Position numbers and translations under genes: made by a program. The notes beneath the pieces were generated by a model, which was given only the letters and a program-made list of their open reading frames with translations, did no database searches and had not been told where the DNA came from. DNA of 64,000 nt from Lactobacillus selangorensis. Lineage in GTDB: Bacteria > Bacillota > Bacilli > Lactobacillales > Lactobacillaceae. Positions 20,301-28,381 of this stretch are shown piece after piece (the first letter of the stretch is position 1; every line of letters starts with the position of its first letter). The stretch lies in assembly GCF_001437205.1 (NCBI RefSeq), contig NZ_JQAZ01000002.1, forward strand, positions 427,459-491,458. The letters are read 5' to 3'.

Positions 20301-20575
20301 AAACGAAGGCACCAAGTGGTTATCAGCTTTCGGATAGTGTTTACACGATTACGATTGCGAAAGATGGAATGACAACTGTGCAAAAGGATGGACAGCCTTA
20401 TGCAGATGTCAGCATTAACAAAGATGGTAATCCAATTTCAATCACGTTGACAATCAAGAACAATATGCAACCTGCATTACCTGTCACAGGTGGAATGGGG
20501 ATTCTGCCATTGCTGATTGGCGGCTTGATCTTAATGGCAGCCGGTTGGTTTGGCTATCGAAAACTTCGCCAATAG
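17345..20575 (+). CDS. LPXTG-anchored pilus adhesin / minor (tip) pilin
   Basis: This large surface protein (1076 residues from this start) is exported by Sec and fixed by sortase. The signal peptide runs MKTRAKIFQCLMLFTILFQF to about VFA. A Ser/Glu/Asp-rich linker covers about residues 195-260. A long central adhesin region includes the isopeptide-type segment VTLTDTLPIGVSLSEE near 695. Two SpaA/prealbumin-like domains follow, with E-box motifs YTLKETVAPSGYQ and YTLTETKAPSGYQ. The end is LPVTG, a hydrophobic segment and YRKLRQ. It heads the pilin-sortase operon, which suggests an ancillary or tip subunit. Another ATG at 17285, also with a good ribosome site, would extend the N-terminus by 20 residues and bury the signal peptide. 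Base composition is clearly AT-richer than flanking genes. Confidence 0.85.
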   Translation: MKTRAKIFQCLMLFTILFQFVGSFMELGSVFAVANEEAVVFENEEYGKATLTYTQPNQTQFDWQLNFEQKASSEKRQVGFILSEYASDKLELPEQVTTAENLEFTKTDLENGETLYLAKEGTNENKTTKITFSTTVKQQLEQYAFKIQGVIVNEDTARNGEKSWTKDDLTTANLLKDEKSQTVNVQNDILIQQNAARESSEKAAASSSSSAASESSEADDDADSDTASTEEKAESSSETEEDATTEAEDTTSLGAQSAARATKISAIAATNAGDLIISDKIFNNAADMKVEVSETKIGATVTRVDPDDENAGNSNYNSYTQIEKDVYFNYLKGSEDTKGSGKVNIKFDSESEDDIAELKKATVEVTYPKVGYIRNSNNKLVEIGAKVKISNIIRSPLTGSDWDGKGYPYKYPMIDLSTNLFSGTVLDGISSSDWNFTFFKVDDGTDVDFSKLSNPYMTFGSLNGHYTENASKPDTPGVYNGEFKGEFVKSMSGVQGSVSGSDSLIVNAKELKVFNSASNLVFENAYTGTASLSEDKDKLGHPVFNTSAVTFGLSGTTNSFQIGTGGGSSNHAWFTFASSAITPTQQTAPAKTVQPLTQYDSDGNASSNESGFDQRFYNDLDRYNAETGEEWALLEQYRVEGHNAENEKELVAGVPKKSDRYVTVGSEYYYFINQPTINYVSEGLVSPDKVTLTDTLPIGVSLSEETIKNSFTLYNLDGSELDLSDDQIDITAATETTGQKIIFTLTEQQIKDINELSKEEKHYGDDFSLRIKVKVAENVSAGEIMENVASSNFSYTTTEKDENGIEEEVIVDFDADSNPVHTVTKEEIKTLQLKLKKIASDTQAGLAEATFTVTKKDDSTVISTATSDTNGLLTFDEPLTVGEYTLKETVAPSGYQKVADIDFTVKENTDGKLVAVVKVGPTETEINENYQIVDHKIPMNLKIKKIDASDNKELSGAEFTLKKGDNTITGTTSWSDLQPGTYTLTETKAPSGYQLSDSVYTITIAKDGMTTVQKDGQPYADVSINKDGNPISITLTIKNNMQPALPVTGGMGILPLLIGGLILMAAGWFGYRKLRQ

Positions 20576-20602
20576 GCACTCACACAAAAAGGAGCGTTTA
20601 TC

Positions 20603-22672
20603 ATGAAAAAGCATAAATGGCTACACCGACTATGGACTGGGGTATTAGCAACAGCAACCATTGTGCCACTTGCAATGGCAATCGGGAGCGCTAATCCGGT
20701 CTCAGCGGCAAAAAAAGATAGTACAGGAACAGCAGAAACGGCAACTATCAATATTCATAAGATGCAATATGATGGAACATTAGACTCACCACCAACAATT
20801 ACAAACACGGGGGAAATAATTAATAATCTACCGTCTGGATATACTAAATATGAAGGCGATGGGGTCTCTTTCAAGCTGTATGATATTTCTGATGAATTTA
20901 CAGAGGATATGACGACTGCTGAAATTGATGACAAGATTAAATCTTTGCAAGAGGCCATCGGTTCGACGGCAGAAGAACAAGAAAAATGGTTAGCTGAAGG
21001 TGGTGCTGGGCATAAATATAGCGGCAACGGTGTCACAATGACCCAAGATGATGAGAATGATACCAGCATCTTTACGGCCTCGGCAACAAACACCTACGGC
21101 AAGTATTATTTAGCTCTTGAAACCAATACAGATGAGTATATTACTGAAATTTCAGCACCAATTATCTTTGGGCTCCCTGTTACTTCCACAACGGGTACAA
21201 AATTATCAACAGTTGAATTGTATGCAAAGAATCAATATACAAAAACTGATGATAAAGTTACTAAATGGGGTGAACAAAAAAATAGTAATGATTTAATTCA
21301 ATTGGACGGTGCAAAGTTTGATTTATATAAAGTTAAGGCTGGCGAAAATGGCGCAGATAAAAATATGGGTGAATTGATTTCCGGTGCTAAAGACGAAGAT
21401 GATGACGAAGATGAAGATATTCTTGGTCGTATTAAAATGAAGAATTTAAGTGCTGGTTCATACTATCTTGTTGAAACAAGTGCTCCTAGTGGGTATGCCA
21501 TTTCTAATGGGCATGATAAAACCGATAACCAGCTTGGTTTCACAGTAAGTAAAGAAGGCACTATCACAGCGACTGGTAGTGCTTGGTACAATTATCTGGG
21601 AACAAATAAAAATATCATGAACTATTTAAAACCTGACTTTATCAAGAATCATGATGAAGATAATACAGAAAAAACAAATAATGATGTTTATCAAATTGGT
21701 GATGCTATTCCATTCGTTGGGCACATCAATGTACCAAAAAACATCGATAAGTATACTCAGTTTACTTTAACAGATACACCAGAAAAAGGTTTGACATGGA
21801 AAGGGACATCACTTTCCGATTTTAACTTCAAAGATGCTAATGGCGATGAAATCTCATTTACCGAAAGTGAAACAAACAAGATTTATAGTAACGTTGCTGC
21901 AACAGAAACAAATGCTAAAGGATTTAAGTTAACATTTAGTGCAGCCGACTTAGCAGCTTACGCAGGTAAAGAAATTCAAGTTATCTATACAATGACTTTA
22001 AATGAAAACGCTAAGATTGATGAAGATAACGTTAACGAAGCTAAGTTAGAATGGAACAACGGATATGAAACGGGCAGCATTCCTAGTAAGGCAGATCCAC
22101 TGACAGGTGGACGTAGATTCCAAAAAACAGATGGATCAACAGGATTACCTGGTGCTGAATTCATTCTGAAAGATAAAACTGGTACAGGAGCACAATATGC
22201 TCAATTAAAGCAAGCTACAAAGACAGTAACAGATGATGAAGAAAACGAAACTACTGAAGAAATTAAAGGTGTTTATACGTTTGTTAAATGGGTATCCGAT
22301 AAAGCACAAGCAACAACAATTAAAACAGATAGTAACGGTAAGTTCGAAATTAAAGGGCTTAAGTATGACAGTAAGGAAGTAAACTATTCCGACAAAACTG
22401 GTGTTCCGTATTATTTAGAAGAAACAAAAGCACCAGCAAATCATCAAATTTTGGACAAAGATATTGAATTCAAAGTTTACTTTGGTTCTTACAGCAGAAC
22501 TGAAGATGATGATAAAGTTAAAACGTTATTCGAAATCGTCAACAAGGGTAGTATTAAGCTCCCGATCACAGGTGGCATGGGCACGCTGATCTTCCTCTTG
22601 ATTGGTGCAATCTTGATGGGTGGTGCTTACTGGTACTACCGTAAGCAGAAAAACAATGCATACGTTGCTTAA
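20603..22672 (+). CDS. LPXTG-anchored backbone (major) pilin, SpaA/SpaH type
   Basis: This 689-residue pilin is probably the polymerised shaft subunit. The signal peptide begins MKKHKWLHRLWTGVLATATI and ends near SAA. The segment STVELYAKN near residue 205 resembles the pilin motif whose lysine makes the inter-subunit isopeptide bond. E-box motifs are YYLVETSAPSGYA and YYLEETKAPANHQ. A D2-type fimbrial domain (FTLTDTPEKGLTWKG) lies near 390. The sorting signal is LPITGG, a hydrophobic segment and YYRKQKN. It follows the adhesin by 27 bp behind AAAAGGAG and precedes two sortases. It is AT-rich like the adhesin. Confidence 0.88.
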   Translation: MKKHKWLHRLWTGVLATATIVPLAMAIGSANPVSAAKKDSTGTAETATINIHKMQYDGTLDSPPTITNTGEIINNLPSGYTKYEGDGVSFKLYDISDEFTEDMTTAEIDDKIKSLQEAIGSTAEEQEKWLAEGGAGHKYSGNGVTMTQDDENDTSIFTASATNTYGKYYLALETNTDEYITEISAPIIFGLPVTSTTGTKLSTVELYAKNQYTKTDDKVTKWGEQKNSNDLIQLDGAKFDLYKVKAGENGADKNMGELISGAKDEDDDEDEDILGRIKMKNLSAGSYYLVETSAPSGYAISNGHDKTDNQLGFTVSKEGTITATGSAWYNYLGTNKNIMNYLKPDFIKNHDEDNTEKTNNDVYQIGDAIPFVGHINVPKNIDKYTQFTLTDTPEKGLTWKGTSLSDFNFKDANGDEISFTESETNKIYSNVAATETNAKGFKLTFSAADLAAYAGKEIQVIYTMTLNENAKIDEDNVNEAKLEWNNGYETGSIPSKADPLTGGRRFQKTDGSTGLPGAEFILKDKTGTGAQYAQLKQATKTVTDDEENETTEEIKGVYTFVKWVSDKAQATTIKTDSNGKFEIKGLKYDSKEVNYSDKTGVPYYLEETKAPANHQILDKDIEFKVYFGSYSRTEDDDKVKTLFEIVNKGSIKLPITGGMGTLIFLLIGAILMGGAYWYYRKQKNNAYVA

Positions 22673-22697
22673 TTAGACAAGACTTAATCACATTTCC

Positions 22698-22729
22698 AGA
22701 AAAGAGTTGCTGATGAGGCGCTCTTTTCT
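22698..22729 (+). promoter_or_regulatory. Hairpin between the pilin and sortase genes
   Basis: AGAAAAGAG pairs with CTCTTTTCT. The hairpin stands 26 nt after the pilin stop and ends just before the sortase ribosome site. It may lower sortase expression relative to pilin by partial termination or mRNA cleavage. Confidence 0.4.
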
Positions 22730-22748
22730 TACATAAGGAGGTCGCGCC

Positions 22749-23600
22749 ATGAAAAAGAGAAAAATTGCACAAATCTTGGTTGGTCTGCTTTTTCTGGCGG
22801 GACTGATAGTGTTTAGCTATCCATTCGTAACGCAGCAGATGAGTGCCGACCAGCAAATCAAGCAAAACCAGACATATCGCAAGAAAGTCAAAAAGCTATC
22901 GGCAGCTCAACGGAAAAATATTTTGACAGCGATGGAAAATTATAATCAAACACTGGTGGGCAGTGGCCAGATGCTGACAGATCCTTATGCAGCGGAAAAG
23001 TCACAAGCAAAGCAGACAATCAGTAAAAATAATAAGGAAAAGGCAACTGGAACGTTAGACGTCATGGGTAGCGAGCTTGGCGGTAGCATCGCCACGATCT
23101 ACATTCCTAAAATTAAGGCTGATCTGCCAATCTATGATAGTACGTCCGACAAGGCACTCTCAATTGGGGCGGGGCTGTTGAATCACACTTCTTATCCGAC
23201 CGGTGGCAAAGGCACGCATGCCGTGATTACGGCTCATCGTGGCTTGCCGAAGAGTAAACTATTCACCGATTTGCCGAAGCTTAAGAAAGGTGACAAGTTC
23301 ATCATTCAGACGGTGAATCGGACATTGACCTATCAGGTCGATCAAATCAAGACAGTCAAGCCTGAAGATGTTAGTCAGATCCAGATTGAGCAGGATAAGG
23401 ATTTGGTGACGCTGATGACGTGCACGCCGTATATGATCAATACACACCGGCTGATGGTGCGGGGTCACCGCATTCCGAACGCAACGAATAAGGTGGTACG
23501 GCAGCATGAAATTCCTTGGATCTACGTTATTATCGGCAGCCTGCTGCTTCTTGGCGCTGGTTACGGCGGTGTCAAGTTGTATCGCCGTCAACGGAGGTGA
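22749..23600 (+). CDS. srtC: Class C (pilin-polymerising) sortase, first copy
   Basis: Class C sortases cut the LPXTG motif of pilins and join them through a lysine, building the shaft outside the membrane. It has 283 residues. There is an N-terminal membrane segment (ILVGLLFLAGLIVFSYPF), a DPY lid motif (LTDPYAAE) near residue 77, catalytic His in TAHRG near 162, catalytic Cys in LMTCTPYMINTHR near 224, with the Arg in the same segment, and a C-terminal membrane segment (WIYVIIGSLLLLGAGYGGVK). The ribosome site AAGGAGG is strong. The stop overlaps the ribosome site of the second sortase. Confidence 0.93.
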   Translation: MKKRKIAQILVGLLFLAGLIVFSYPFVTQQMSADQQIKQNQTYRKKVKKLSAAQRKNILTAMENYNQTLVGSGQMLTDPYAAEKSQAKQTISKNNKEKATGTLDVMGSELGGSIATIYIPKIKADLPIYDSTSDKALSIGAGLLNHTSYPTGGKGTHAVITAHRGLPKSKLFTDLPKLKKGDKFIIQTVNRTLTYQVDQIKTVKPEDVSQIQIEQDKDLVTLMTCTPYMINTHRLMVRGHRIPNATNKVVRQHEIPWIYVIIGSLLLLGAGYGGVKLYRRQRR

Positions 23601-23605
23601 GCACC

Positions 23606-24370
23606 GTGAAAAAGAAAATTGCCATTGTGATTTTCCTAATTGGACTGCTCATTTTTTCATGGCCATCCATCTATCGAACGTATAAAAAGTGGGATGGTGA
23701 CCAGAAAATTGCCCAATATGAACGGACAGTCAAGAAAAAGAAGCAAGCTGACGCCCAAGAAACAAGCCAGCACGGCAAGAAAAATTCCAAAGAATCAAAA
23801 GATAATTCTTCGGAATCTAAAACGACAAATTCAAATGATTCTGGGGCAAATCAGCAGCAGGAAACGGATGCGAATCAGTCCGATTCTGCGAATACGGCGA
23901 CGGAAACGGGAACGACACTCGCTGATCCGTTTACGTCAACAATCGAAACGGCTTATCGCAATCAAAGCGGCGGTAAATTAGCTGGCTATCTGGTCATTCC
24001 ACGTCTCAATGAGCGTTTGCCGTTTTACTTGGGAGCGACTGCGGCCCATCTGAGTAACGGCGCCGCTCAGATCATCGGCACCGCAGAGCCGGATGCTGGA
24101 AGAAACACCAACATGGTCGTGGCTGGCCATCGTGGTTACTATGGGGCGACAATGTTCCGTTATGTCGACCAATTAAAGAAGGGCGATTCCGTTTACCTCC
24201 ATTATGGCGGTCAAAAACTGACGTATCGTGTGCTGCGGCAGGAAGTAATTCGGCCGACCCAGCATGACAAACTCAATCCAAGTGCTGACAAAGAAATGAT
24301 GACGTTGTTTACCTGTCATCCGTATCCGGCCAATTATCAGCGTTTGCTGGTCTATTGCGAGCGGGTCTAA
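23606..24370 (+). CDS. Class C sortase, second copy, without C-terminal membrane segment
   Basis: This second sortase has 254 residues, an N-terminal membrane segment (IAIVIFLIGLLIFSWPSIY), a long Ser/Asn/Gln/Lys-rich low-complexity linker (about 45-105), an ADPF lid motif near 108, catalytic His in VAGHRG near 173 and Cys in LFTCHPYPANYQR near 235. Unlike the first copy it ends right after the catalytic Arg strand and lacks a C-terminal membrane helix. GTG 23606 is chosen because GGAGGTGA (23593-23600), overlapping the first sortase's stop, stands 5 nt before it. It may polymerise, or anchor the pilus to the wall; the role is inferred from position. Confidence 0.9.
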   Translation: MKKKIAIVIFLIGLLIFSWPSIYRTYKKWDGDQKIAQYERTVKKKKQADAQETSQHGKKNSKESKDNSSESKTTNSNDSGANQQQETDANQSDSANTATETGTTLADPFTSTIETAYRNQSGGKLAGYLVIPRLNERLPFYLGATAAHLSNGAAQIIGTAEPDAGRNTNMVVAGHRGYYGATMFRYVDQLKKGDSVYLHYGGQKLTYRVLRQEVIRPTQHDKLNPSADKEMMTLFTCHPYPANYQRLLVYCERV

Positions 24371-24378
24371 CGATTACG

Positions 24379-24409
24379 GACACATTTCGATTGTGGAATG
24401 TGTCTTTTT
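24379..24409 (+). terminator. Pilus operon terminator
   Basis: GACACATT pairs with AATGTGTC, followed by five T. It ends the adhesin-pilin-sortase-sortase operon. Confidence 0.75.
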
Positions 24410-24454
24410 AATGCTATTCTTAGCCTAGAAAACAGCTGAAGAAGGCGGAACGGA

Positions 24455-25351
24455 ATGAATCTAGCTAATTTAACAACAGAACAGCGCAATCCCAAGACCC
24501 AGCATTTGGATACGATGAGCATCCATGAATTTGCAACGGTGATGAATCAGGAAGATCAGACGGTGGCAGTCAGCGTCAGCAAGGCGCTGCCGGCGATCGA
24601 ACAGGCAATTGCGGCGATTACAAAGTGTTTCAAACAGGGTGGTCGACTTTTTTACATTGGGGCGGGCACCAGCGGCCGGCTCGGTATTTTGGATGCTTCT
24701 GAATGCGGACCGACTTTCGGCTCTAGCCCAGAACAGGTGCAGGGTTTGATGGCCGGCGGAACAGGCACATTTGCACATGCACAGGAAGACGCCGAAGATC
24801 ATCCTGAATTCGGACGAGCAGATTTGAAGGCCCATCATTTAACGGACCAAGATGCGGTGGTCGGCATTGCAGCCAGCGGGCGGACGCCGTATGTGATCGG
24901 CGGTTTGGATTATGCCGATCAAATCGGTGCAACAGCGATCAGTCTGGCCTGCAATAAACAGGCGCTGATTTCCGAACATGCCCAGATTGCGATCGAAGTG
25001 CCGGTGGGACCGGAAGTGTTAACCGGTTCGACTCGTTTAAAGGCTGGTACGGCGCAAAAAATGGTATTGAATATGCTGTCAACAGGAGCCATGGTTGGCA
25101 TTGGTAAAGTTTATCAAAATCTGATGGTGGCGGTGCAGCCGACCAATGAAAAGCTGGTTGACCGCAGTCAGCGGATTATTCAGGAAGCAACCGGCTGTGA
25201 TGCGGCAACTGCTGCTAAGGCGTTCGAACAAAGCGGCCGGCAGGTCAAGGTGGCGATTGTTATGCTGCTGATTGGTGTTTCGAAAGATGCGGCTGTAACA
25301 CAGCTTGAACGGACACAGGGGTTTGTTTCAAAGGCGATTGGGAGTGATTAG
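24455..25351 (+). CDS. murQ: N-acetylmuramic acid 6-phosphate etherase
   Basis: MurQ cleaves the lactyl ether of MurNAc 6-phosphate, giving GlcNAc 6-phosphate and D-lactate in cell-wall recycling. The 298 residues carry the SIS-domain signature [21 protein letters not shown] near 66, with the catalytic glutamate in DASE. The start [21 protein letters not shown] is typical. The AGAAGGCGG-type ribosome site precedes ATG 24455. It overlaps functionally with the ROK kinase gene 3 bp downstream, which should supply phosphorylated amino sugar. No MurNAc PTS is visible here. Confidence 0.95.
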   Translation: MNLANLTTEQRNPKTQHLDTMSIHEFATVMNQEDQTVAVSVSKALPAIEQAIAAITKCFKQGGRLFYIGAGTSGRLGILDASECGPTFGSSPEQVQGLMAGGTGTFAHAQEDAEDHPEFGRADLKAHHLTDQDAVVGIAASGRTPYVIGGLDYADQIGATAISLACNKQALISEHAQIAIEVPVGPEVLTGSTRLKAGTAQKMVLNMLSTGAMVGIGKVYQNLMVAVQPTNEKLVDRSQRIIQEATGCDAATAAKAFEQSGRQVKVAIVMLLIGVSKDAAVTQLERTQGFVSKAIGSD

Positions 25352-25354
25352 GAA

Positions 25355-26308
25355 ATGAATGCACAAACAGTTCTAGGTGTCGATTTAGGCGGTACCAAAC
25401 TCCTGATTGGCGAAGTCACAGCCAATGGTCAGGTCGTTGCACAGCAGAAAATGCCGTCTGATATTACCAATCAACGAATTGCAACCCAGCTGATTCTTGA
25501 TGCAATTGCAGCGTATCTACAGCAGCGGCAGAATGACAACCAGATTGTAGCGATTGCAGTCGATGTAGTCGATCGGGTCAACAATGCGACAGGAGTCTGG
25601 GAAGATATTGTCCCTGGTGTCAATCAGGAACCGATTCCATTAGCGCAATTGGTGACGGAACGTTTCCACTTGCCATGTTTTGTTGGTAATGACGTCATGG
25701 CCGGTACCGTTGCTGAAAATAAGTTAGGCATCGGCCGAGTTGAAAAAAATTTTGTCTACATTGCGATCGGAACGGGCTTAGCCGGCCGATTAGTGATTGA
25801 TGGCAAGTTGCTCAACGGTGAAGATTATAATGCCGGCGAGTTCGGGCATATGGTTGTTGATCAAAACAGCACTGTCCAGTGTGTTTGTGGACGTTACGGC
25901 TGTGTCGAACCGCTGGCATCCGGCTTGGGCATGTCGAATCGCGCTCATGATTTGTATCCGCAGTATCAGGCCGAAACGAAGCTGCTGATTACGCCGGATG
26001 AACGAATTGGGGCCGATGTTTTATTTAACGGCTATGATGCTGGCGATCCGCTCGCTCGTGCCGTCGTGACACAGGCGTTACAGGCGCTGTCCAATTTAAT
26101 CATGAATCTTACTCAAATCGCTAATCCAAAGGCGTTTCGGCTCGGCGGCGTTACAACCGGCGGCTGGTTAGTGGACCATTTGCAGCCGTACCTCCAGCCG
26201 ACGACGATGCGGTTTGTGACTGGCGGGGTTAAAAATACGACGTTAAATCCGAATACGGTGGCGCTGCAGGGCTGTGCGTTATATGGATTTGAACGTTTAG
26301 CAGCATAG
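25355..26308 (+). CDS. ROK family sugar kinase, probably for an N-acetyl amino sugar
   Basis: A 317-residue ROK kinase. The N-terminal phosphate loop is GVDLGGTKLLIGEV. GEFGHMVV near residue 165 holds the catalytic region, and the zinc-binding signature CVCGRYGCVE near 178 is complete. ROK members phosphorylate glucose, GlcNAc, ManNAc and similar sugars. The start lies 3 bp after the murQ stop, so co-transcription is likely and a role in MurNAc/GlcNAc salvage is inferred. It could also be a glucokinase. It ends at a strong terminator. Confidence 0.85.
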   Translation: MNAQTVLGVDLGGTKLLIGEVTANGQVVAQQKMPSDITNQRIATQLILDAIAAYLQQRQNDNQIVAIAVDVVDRVNNATGVWEDIVPGVNQEPIPLAQLVTERFHLPCFVGNDVMAGTVAENKLGIGRVEKNFVYIAIGTGLAGRLVIDGKLLNGEDYNAGEFGHMVVDQNSTVQCVCGRYGCVEPLASGLGMSNRAHDLYPQYQAETKLLITPDERIGADVLFNGYDAGDPLARAVVTQALQALSNLIMNLTQIANPKAFRLGGVTTGGWLVDHLQPYLQPTTMRFVTGGVKNTTLNPNTVALQGCALYGFERLAA

Positions 26309-26317
26309 ACTTAAATC

Positions 26318-26347
26318 GAACGTGACTTTGCGCACGTTCTTTTTTTA
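26318..26347 (+). terminator. murQ-ROK kinase terminator
   Basis: GAACGTG pairs with CACGTTC, followed by eight T. Confidence 0.85.
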
Positions 26348-26380
26348 TAATAGAGGCGGTATTAAGAGGAGCAATGTAAT

Positions 26381-27478
26381 ATGGAACAAGAAAAGCAGCC
26401 GGATCAAGCCGATATCGGCGATTATCTCAAGCTATGTGCCTGTACGGCGGTCATGATGCAGACGATTCTGAGCCTAGCTTTGACAACAAATCCATCGGCC
26501 GGCAATCAGGCCTGGATCGGGATTTTATATAATTTTGTCAAATTTACAGCGCCAGCCTTCATCTTCGGGATTCTCTACTCGACGACACGGACGACAATCG
26601 ATGCGCGTACGCTGACTTATGGTCAGTATATGAAAGGACAGTGGCACGCTTTATTTGTACCGGCAATCTGGTGGACGACGATCTATCTGGTTGGGATGCC
26701 ATGGGTCCAGCAAGTTAATCATTATCACGATGTGCTGTCGTTTTTATGGCATTTTGTCAACGGCAACGCTGCACCGCATCTGTGGTACAACACGATGATG
26801 CTGCAGTTTATTATTGTGATGCCGTTATTCTGGGCAATTGGACGCTGGTGCGGACACAACGCTAAACGTGGCTGGATGACATTGATTGCAACGGTTCTTG
26901 TTGCCAGCTTGTGGCTGTGGTTTTATGACGTTAATATTTTTCATGGTCCGCATATGCAGGACTGGTACTTATTCGACCGCTTTTTCTTCAGCTTCTTCAT
27001 TTATGGTGTCTTCGGGGTGCTGGCCTGGCAATTCCGCACCGCCTTCAATCGGCTCGTGACCCGTGCCTGGCCGCTGTTTCTGCTGATTTTTGCCGGCAGT
27101 TTCTATTGGATCAACCATGAATTGTTCGGTTACGGCTTTCCGGTTAATCTCGGGAATGCACCGTACTACAAACCATCGATGACTATTTATGATTTGGCGG
27201 TTATTGCCTTGATTGCGGCCTTCGGATTGTTTCAAATTCGGCACCGGCTGGCGATGACCAAATTTGTGCATCGTTTCGCCGCCTTTGCCTATAAATCTTA
27301 CTTAGCCAATGTTTTCTGGGCCCAGATTCTCTGGTTTCTGTTCGGCAAACAATTGACCTTGTTTAATACAGCTTTAGGGGTCATTGTCACGTATCTCTGT
27401 GTCTGGTGCTGCTCGTTTGCGACCTCGTTTACAGTGCATGCTGTTTGGACACGTGTCAAAGCACAAATCGAACGATGA
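26381..27478 (+). CDS. Acyltransferase family 3 membrane protein
   Basis: A 365-residue integral membrane protein with about ten hydrophobic segments, in the acyltransferase-3 (OafA/OatA/fucose 4-O-acetylase-like) pattern. The N-terminal YLKLCACTAVMMQTILS corresponds to the first helix, and LWYNTMMLQFIIVMPLFWAI matches the conserved LWFL-type segment of the family. Such proteins move acetyl groups across the membrane to sugars of the wall or surface glycans. The stop overlaps or touches the following SGNH hydrolase gene. Together they resemble an OatA protein split in two. AGAGGAG precedes the ATG. Confidence 0.82.
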   Translation: MEQEKQPDQADIGDYLKLCACTAVMMQTILSLALTTNPSAGNQAWIGILYNFVKFTAPAFIFGILYSTTRTTIDARTLTYGQYMKGQWHALFVPAIWWTTIYLVGMPWVQQVNHYHDVLSFLWHFVNGNAAPHLWYNTMMLQFIIVMPLFWAIGRWCGHNAKRGWMTLIATVLVASLWLWFYDVNIFHGPHMQDWYLFDRFFFSFFIYGVFGVLAWQFRTAFNRLVTRAWPLFLLIFAGSFYWINHELFGYGFPVNLGNAPYYKPSMTIYDLAVIALIAAFGLFQIRHRLAMTKFVHRFAAFAYKSYLANVFWAQILWFLFGKQLTLFNTALGVIVTYLCVWCCSFATSFTVHAVWTRVKAQIER

Positions 27479-27492
27479 AAGAAGATTGGAAA

Positions 27493-28242
27493 ATGAAAAA
27501 AAGCATTTTTAAACTAGCAGCAGTGGCTGGAGTCGGTTTGGCTGCCTATCATTTTGGGCCGCATTCCTTGAAACGGATTGAAAAGGGCAATCAGCCTCAA
27601 TATGCCCCTGAACAAACGACGCTGAATGTCGATTCTGTTCTGTATGGCAAAAAAATTGGTTTCTTAGGTTCTTCGATTACTTATGGTGCCGCTGCCCATG
27701 GCGTTTCATTCGTGGATTATTTACGTGCCGAAGATGGGGTGCTCGCCACGAAATCGGCGATTAGCGGCACAACGTTAGCTGGTAATGCTGAAAAATCATA
27801 TGTGAAACGTTTGGTGAGCGACTTTGATCCGGAACAGCATCTAGATGCCTTTGTGTGCCAGTTATCGACTAATGATGGTCGGGCGCATAAGCAATTAGGC
27901 GCGATTACGCCGGATTCGCAGCGTGACGGCTTCGATCAGACCACCACTTTAGGGGCAATCGAATTCATCTGTGCCTATGTGCAGGCTCATTTCGACTGTC
28001 CGCTGGTGTTTTACACGTGTTTGCGCAAACCGGATTCGGATTATGCAGACTTGATTCAGCAACTGTATCAGCTGCAAACTAAATGGCAGTTTCAGATCAT
28101 TGATTTGTGGGCCGACCCAGTTGTGAATAGTGTGACAAAGGCTGCGCCAGATGCCATGTTTGATGATGCTCATCCAACGCAATTAGGCTATGAAAAAATA
28201 TGGACGCCTGTCTTTGAAAAACAGTTAAGTCAGTTATTTTGA
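27493..28242 (+). CDS. SGNH/GDSL hydrolase
   Basis: This 249-residue protein has a short hydrophobic N-terminus (IFKLAAVAGVGLAAYHF), which may be a membrane anchor or signal. The SGNH blocks follow: FLGSSITYGAAAHG (nucleophile Ser) near residue 60, QLSTNDG near 120 (block III Asn), and DDAHPTQLGY near 225 (catalytic Asp and His). ATG 27493 is chosen because a GAAAGAAG stretch stands upstream; an in-frame ATG at 27475 overlaps the acyltransferase stop. Paired with the membrane acyltransferase, it is probably the extracytoplasmic acetyl-transfer or esterase half of a surface glycan O-acetylation system. Confidence 0.85.
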   Translation: MKKSIFKLAAVAGVGLAAYHFGPHSLKRIEKGNQPQYAPEQTTLNVDSVLYGKKIGFLGSSITYGAAAHGVSFVDYLRAEDGVLATKSAISGTTLAGNAEKSYVKRLVSDFDPEQHLDAFVCQLSTNDGRAHKQLGAITPDSQRDGFDQTTTLGAIEFICAYVQAHFDCPLVFYTCLRKPDSDYADLIQQLYQLQTKWQFQIIDLWADPVVNSVTKAAPDAMFDDAHPTQLGYEKIWTPVFEKQLSQLF

Positions 28243-28276
28243 TAGAAAAAGGCCGTGACATAAGTATCTCTTTCAC

Positions 28277-28323
28277 AAAAAAAGTTTCCAAAATGCAATT
28301 TTTTGCATTTTGGAAACTTTTTT
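28277..28323 (+). terminator. Terminator after the SGNH hydrolase
   Basis: A long stem joins AAAGTTTCCAAAATGCA and TGCATTTTGGAAACTTT, followed by six T. Confidence 0.88.
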
Positions 28324-28340
28324 GACAGTTTAACTATACT

Positions 28341-28381
28341 AAACGCGTTCGCAGCAACGGTTAAGCTGCCTATCACGCGCT
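28341..28381 (+). repeat. Structured hairpin repeat, unit H (minimal form)
   Basis: It starts AAACGCGTTC and ends TATCACGCGCT, with the stem GCAGC paired to GCTGC and the conserved inner GGTTAAGC. It is 41 bp long. Its end overlaps the greA stop codon at 28373-28375, so the last residues of GreA are encoded by the repeat. Confidence 0.55.
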
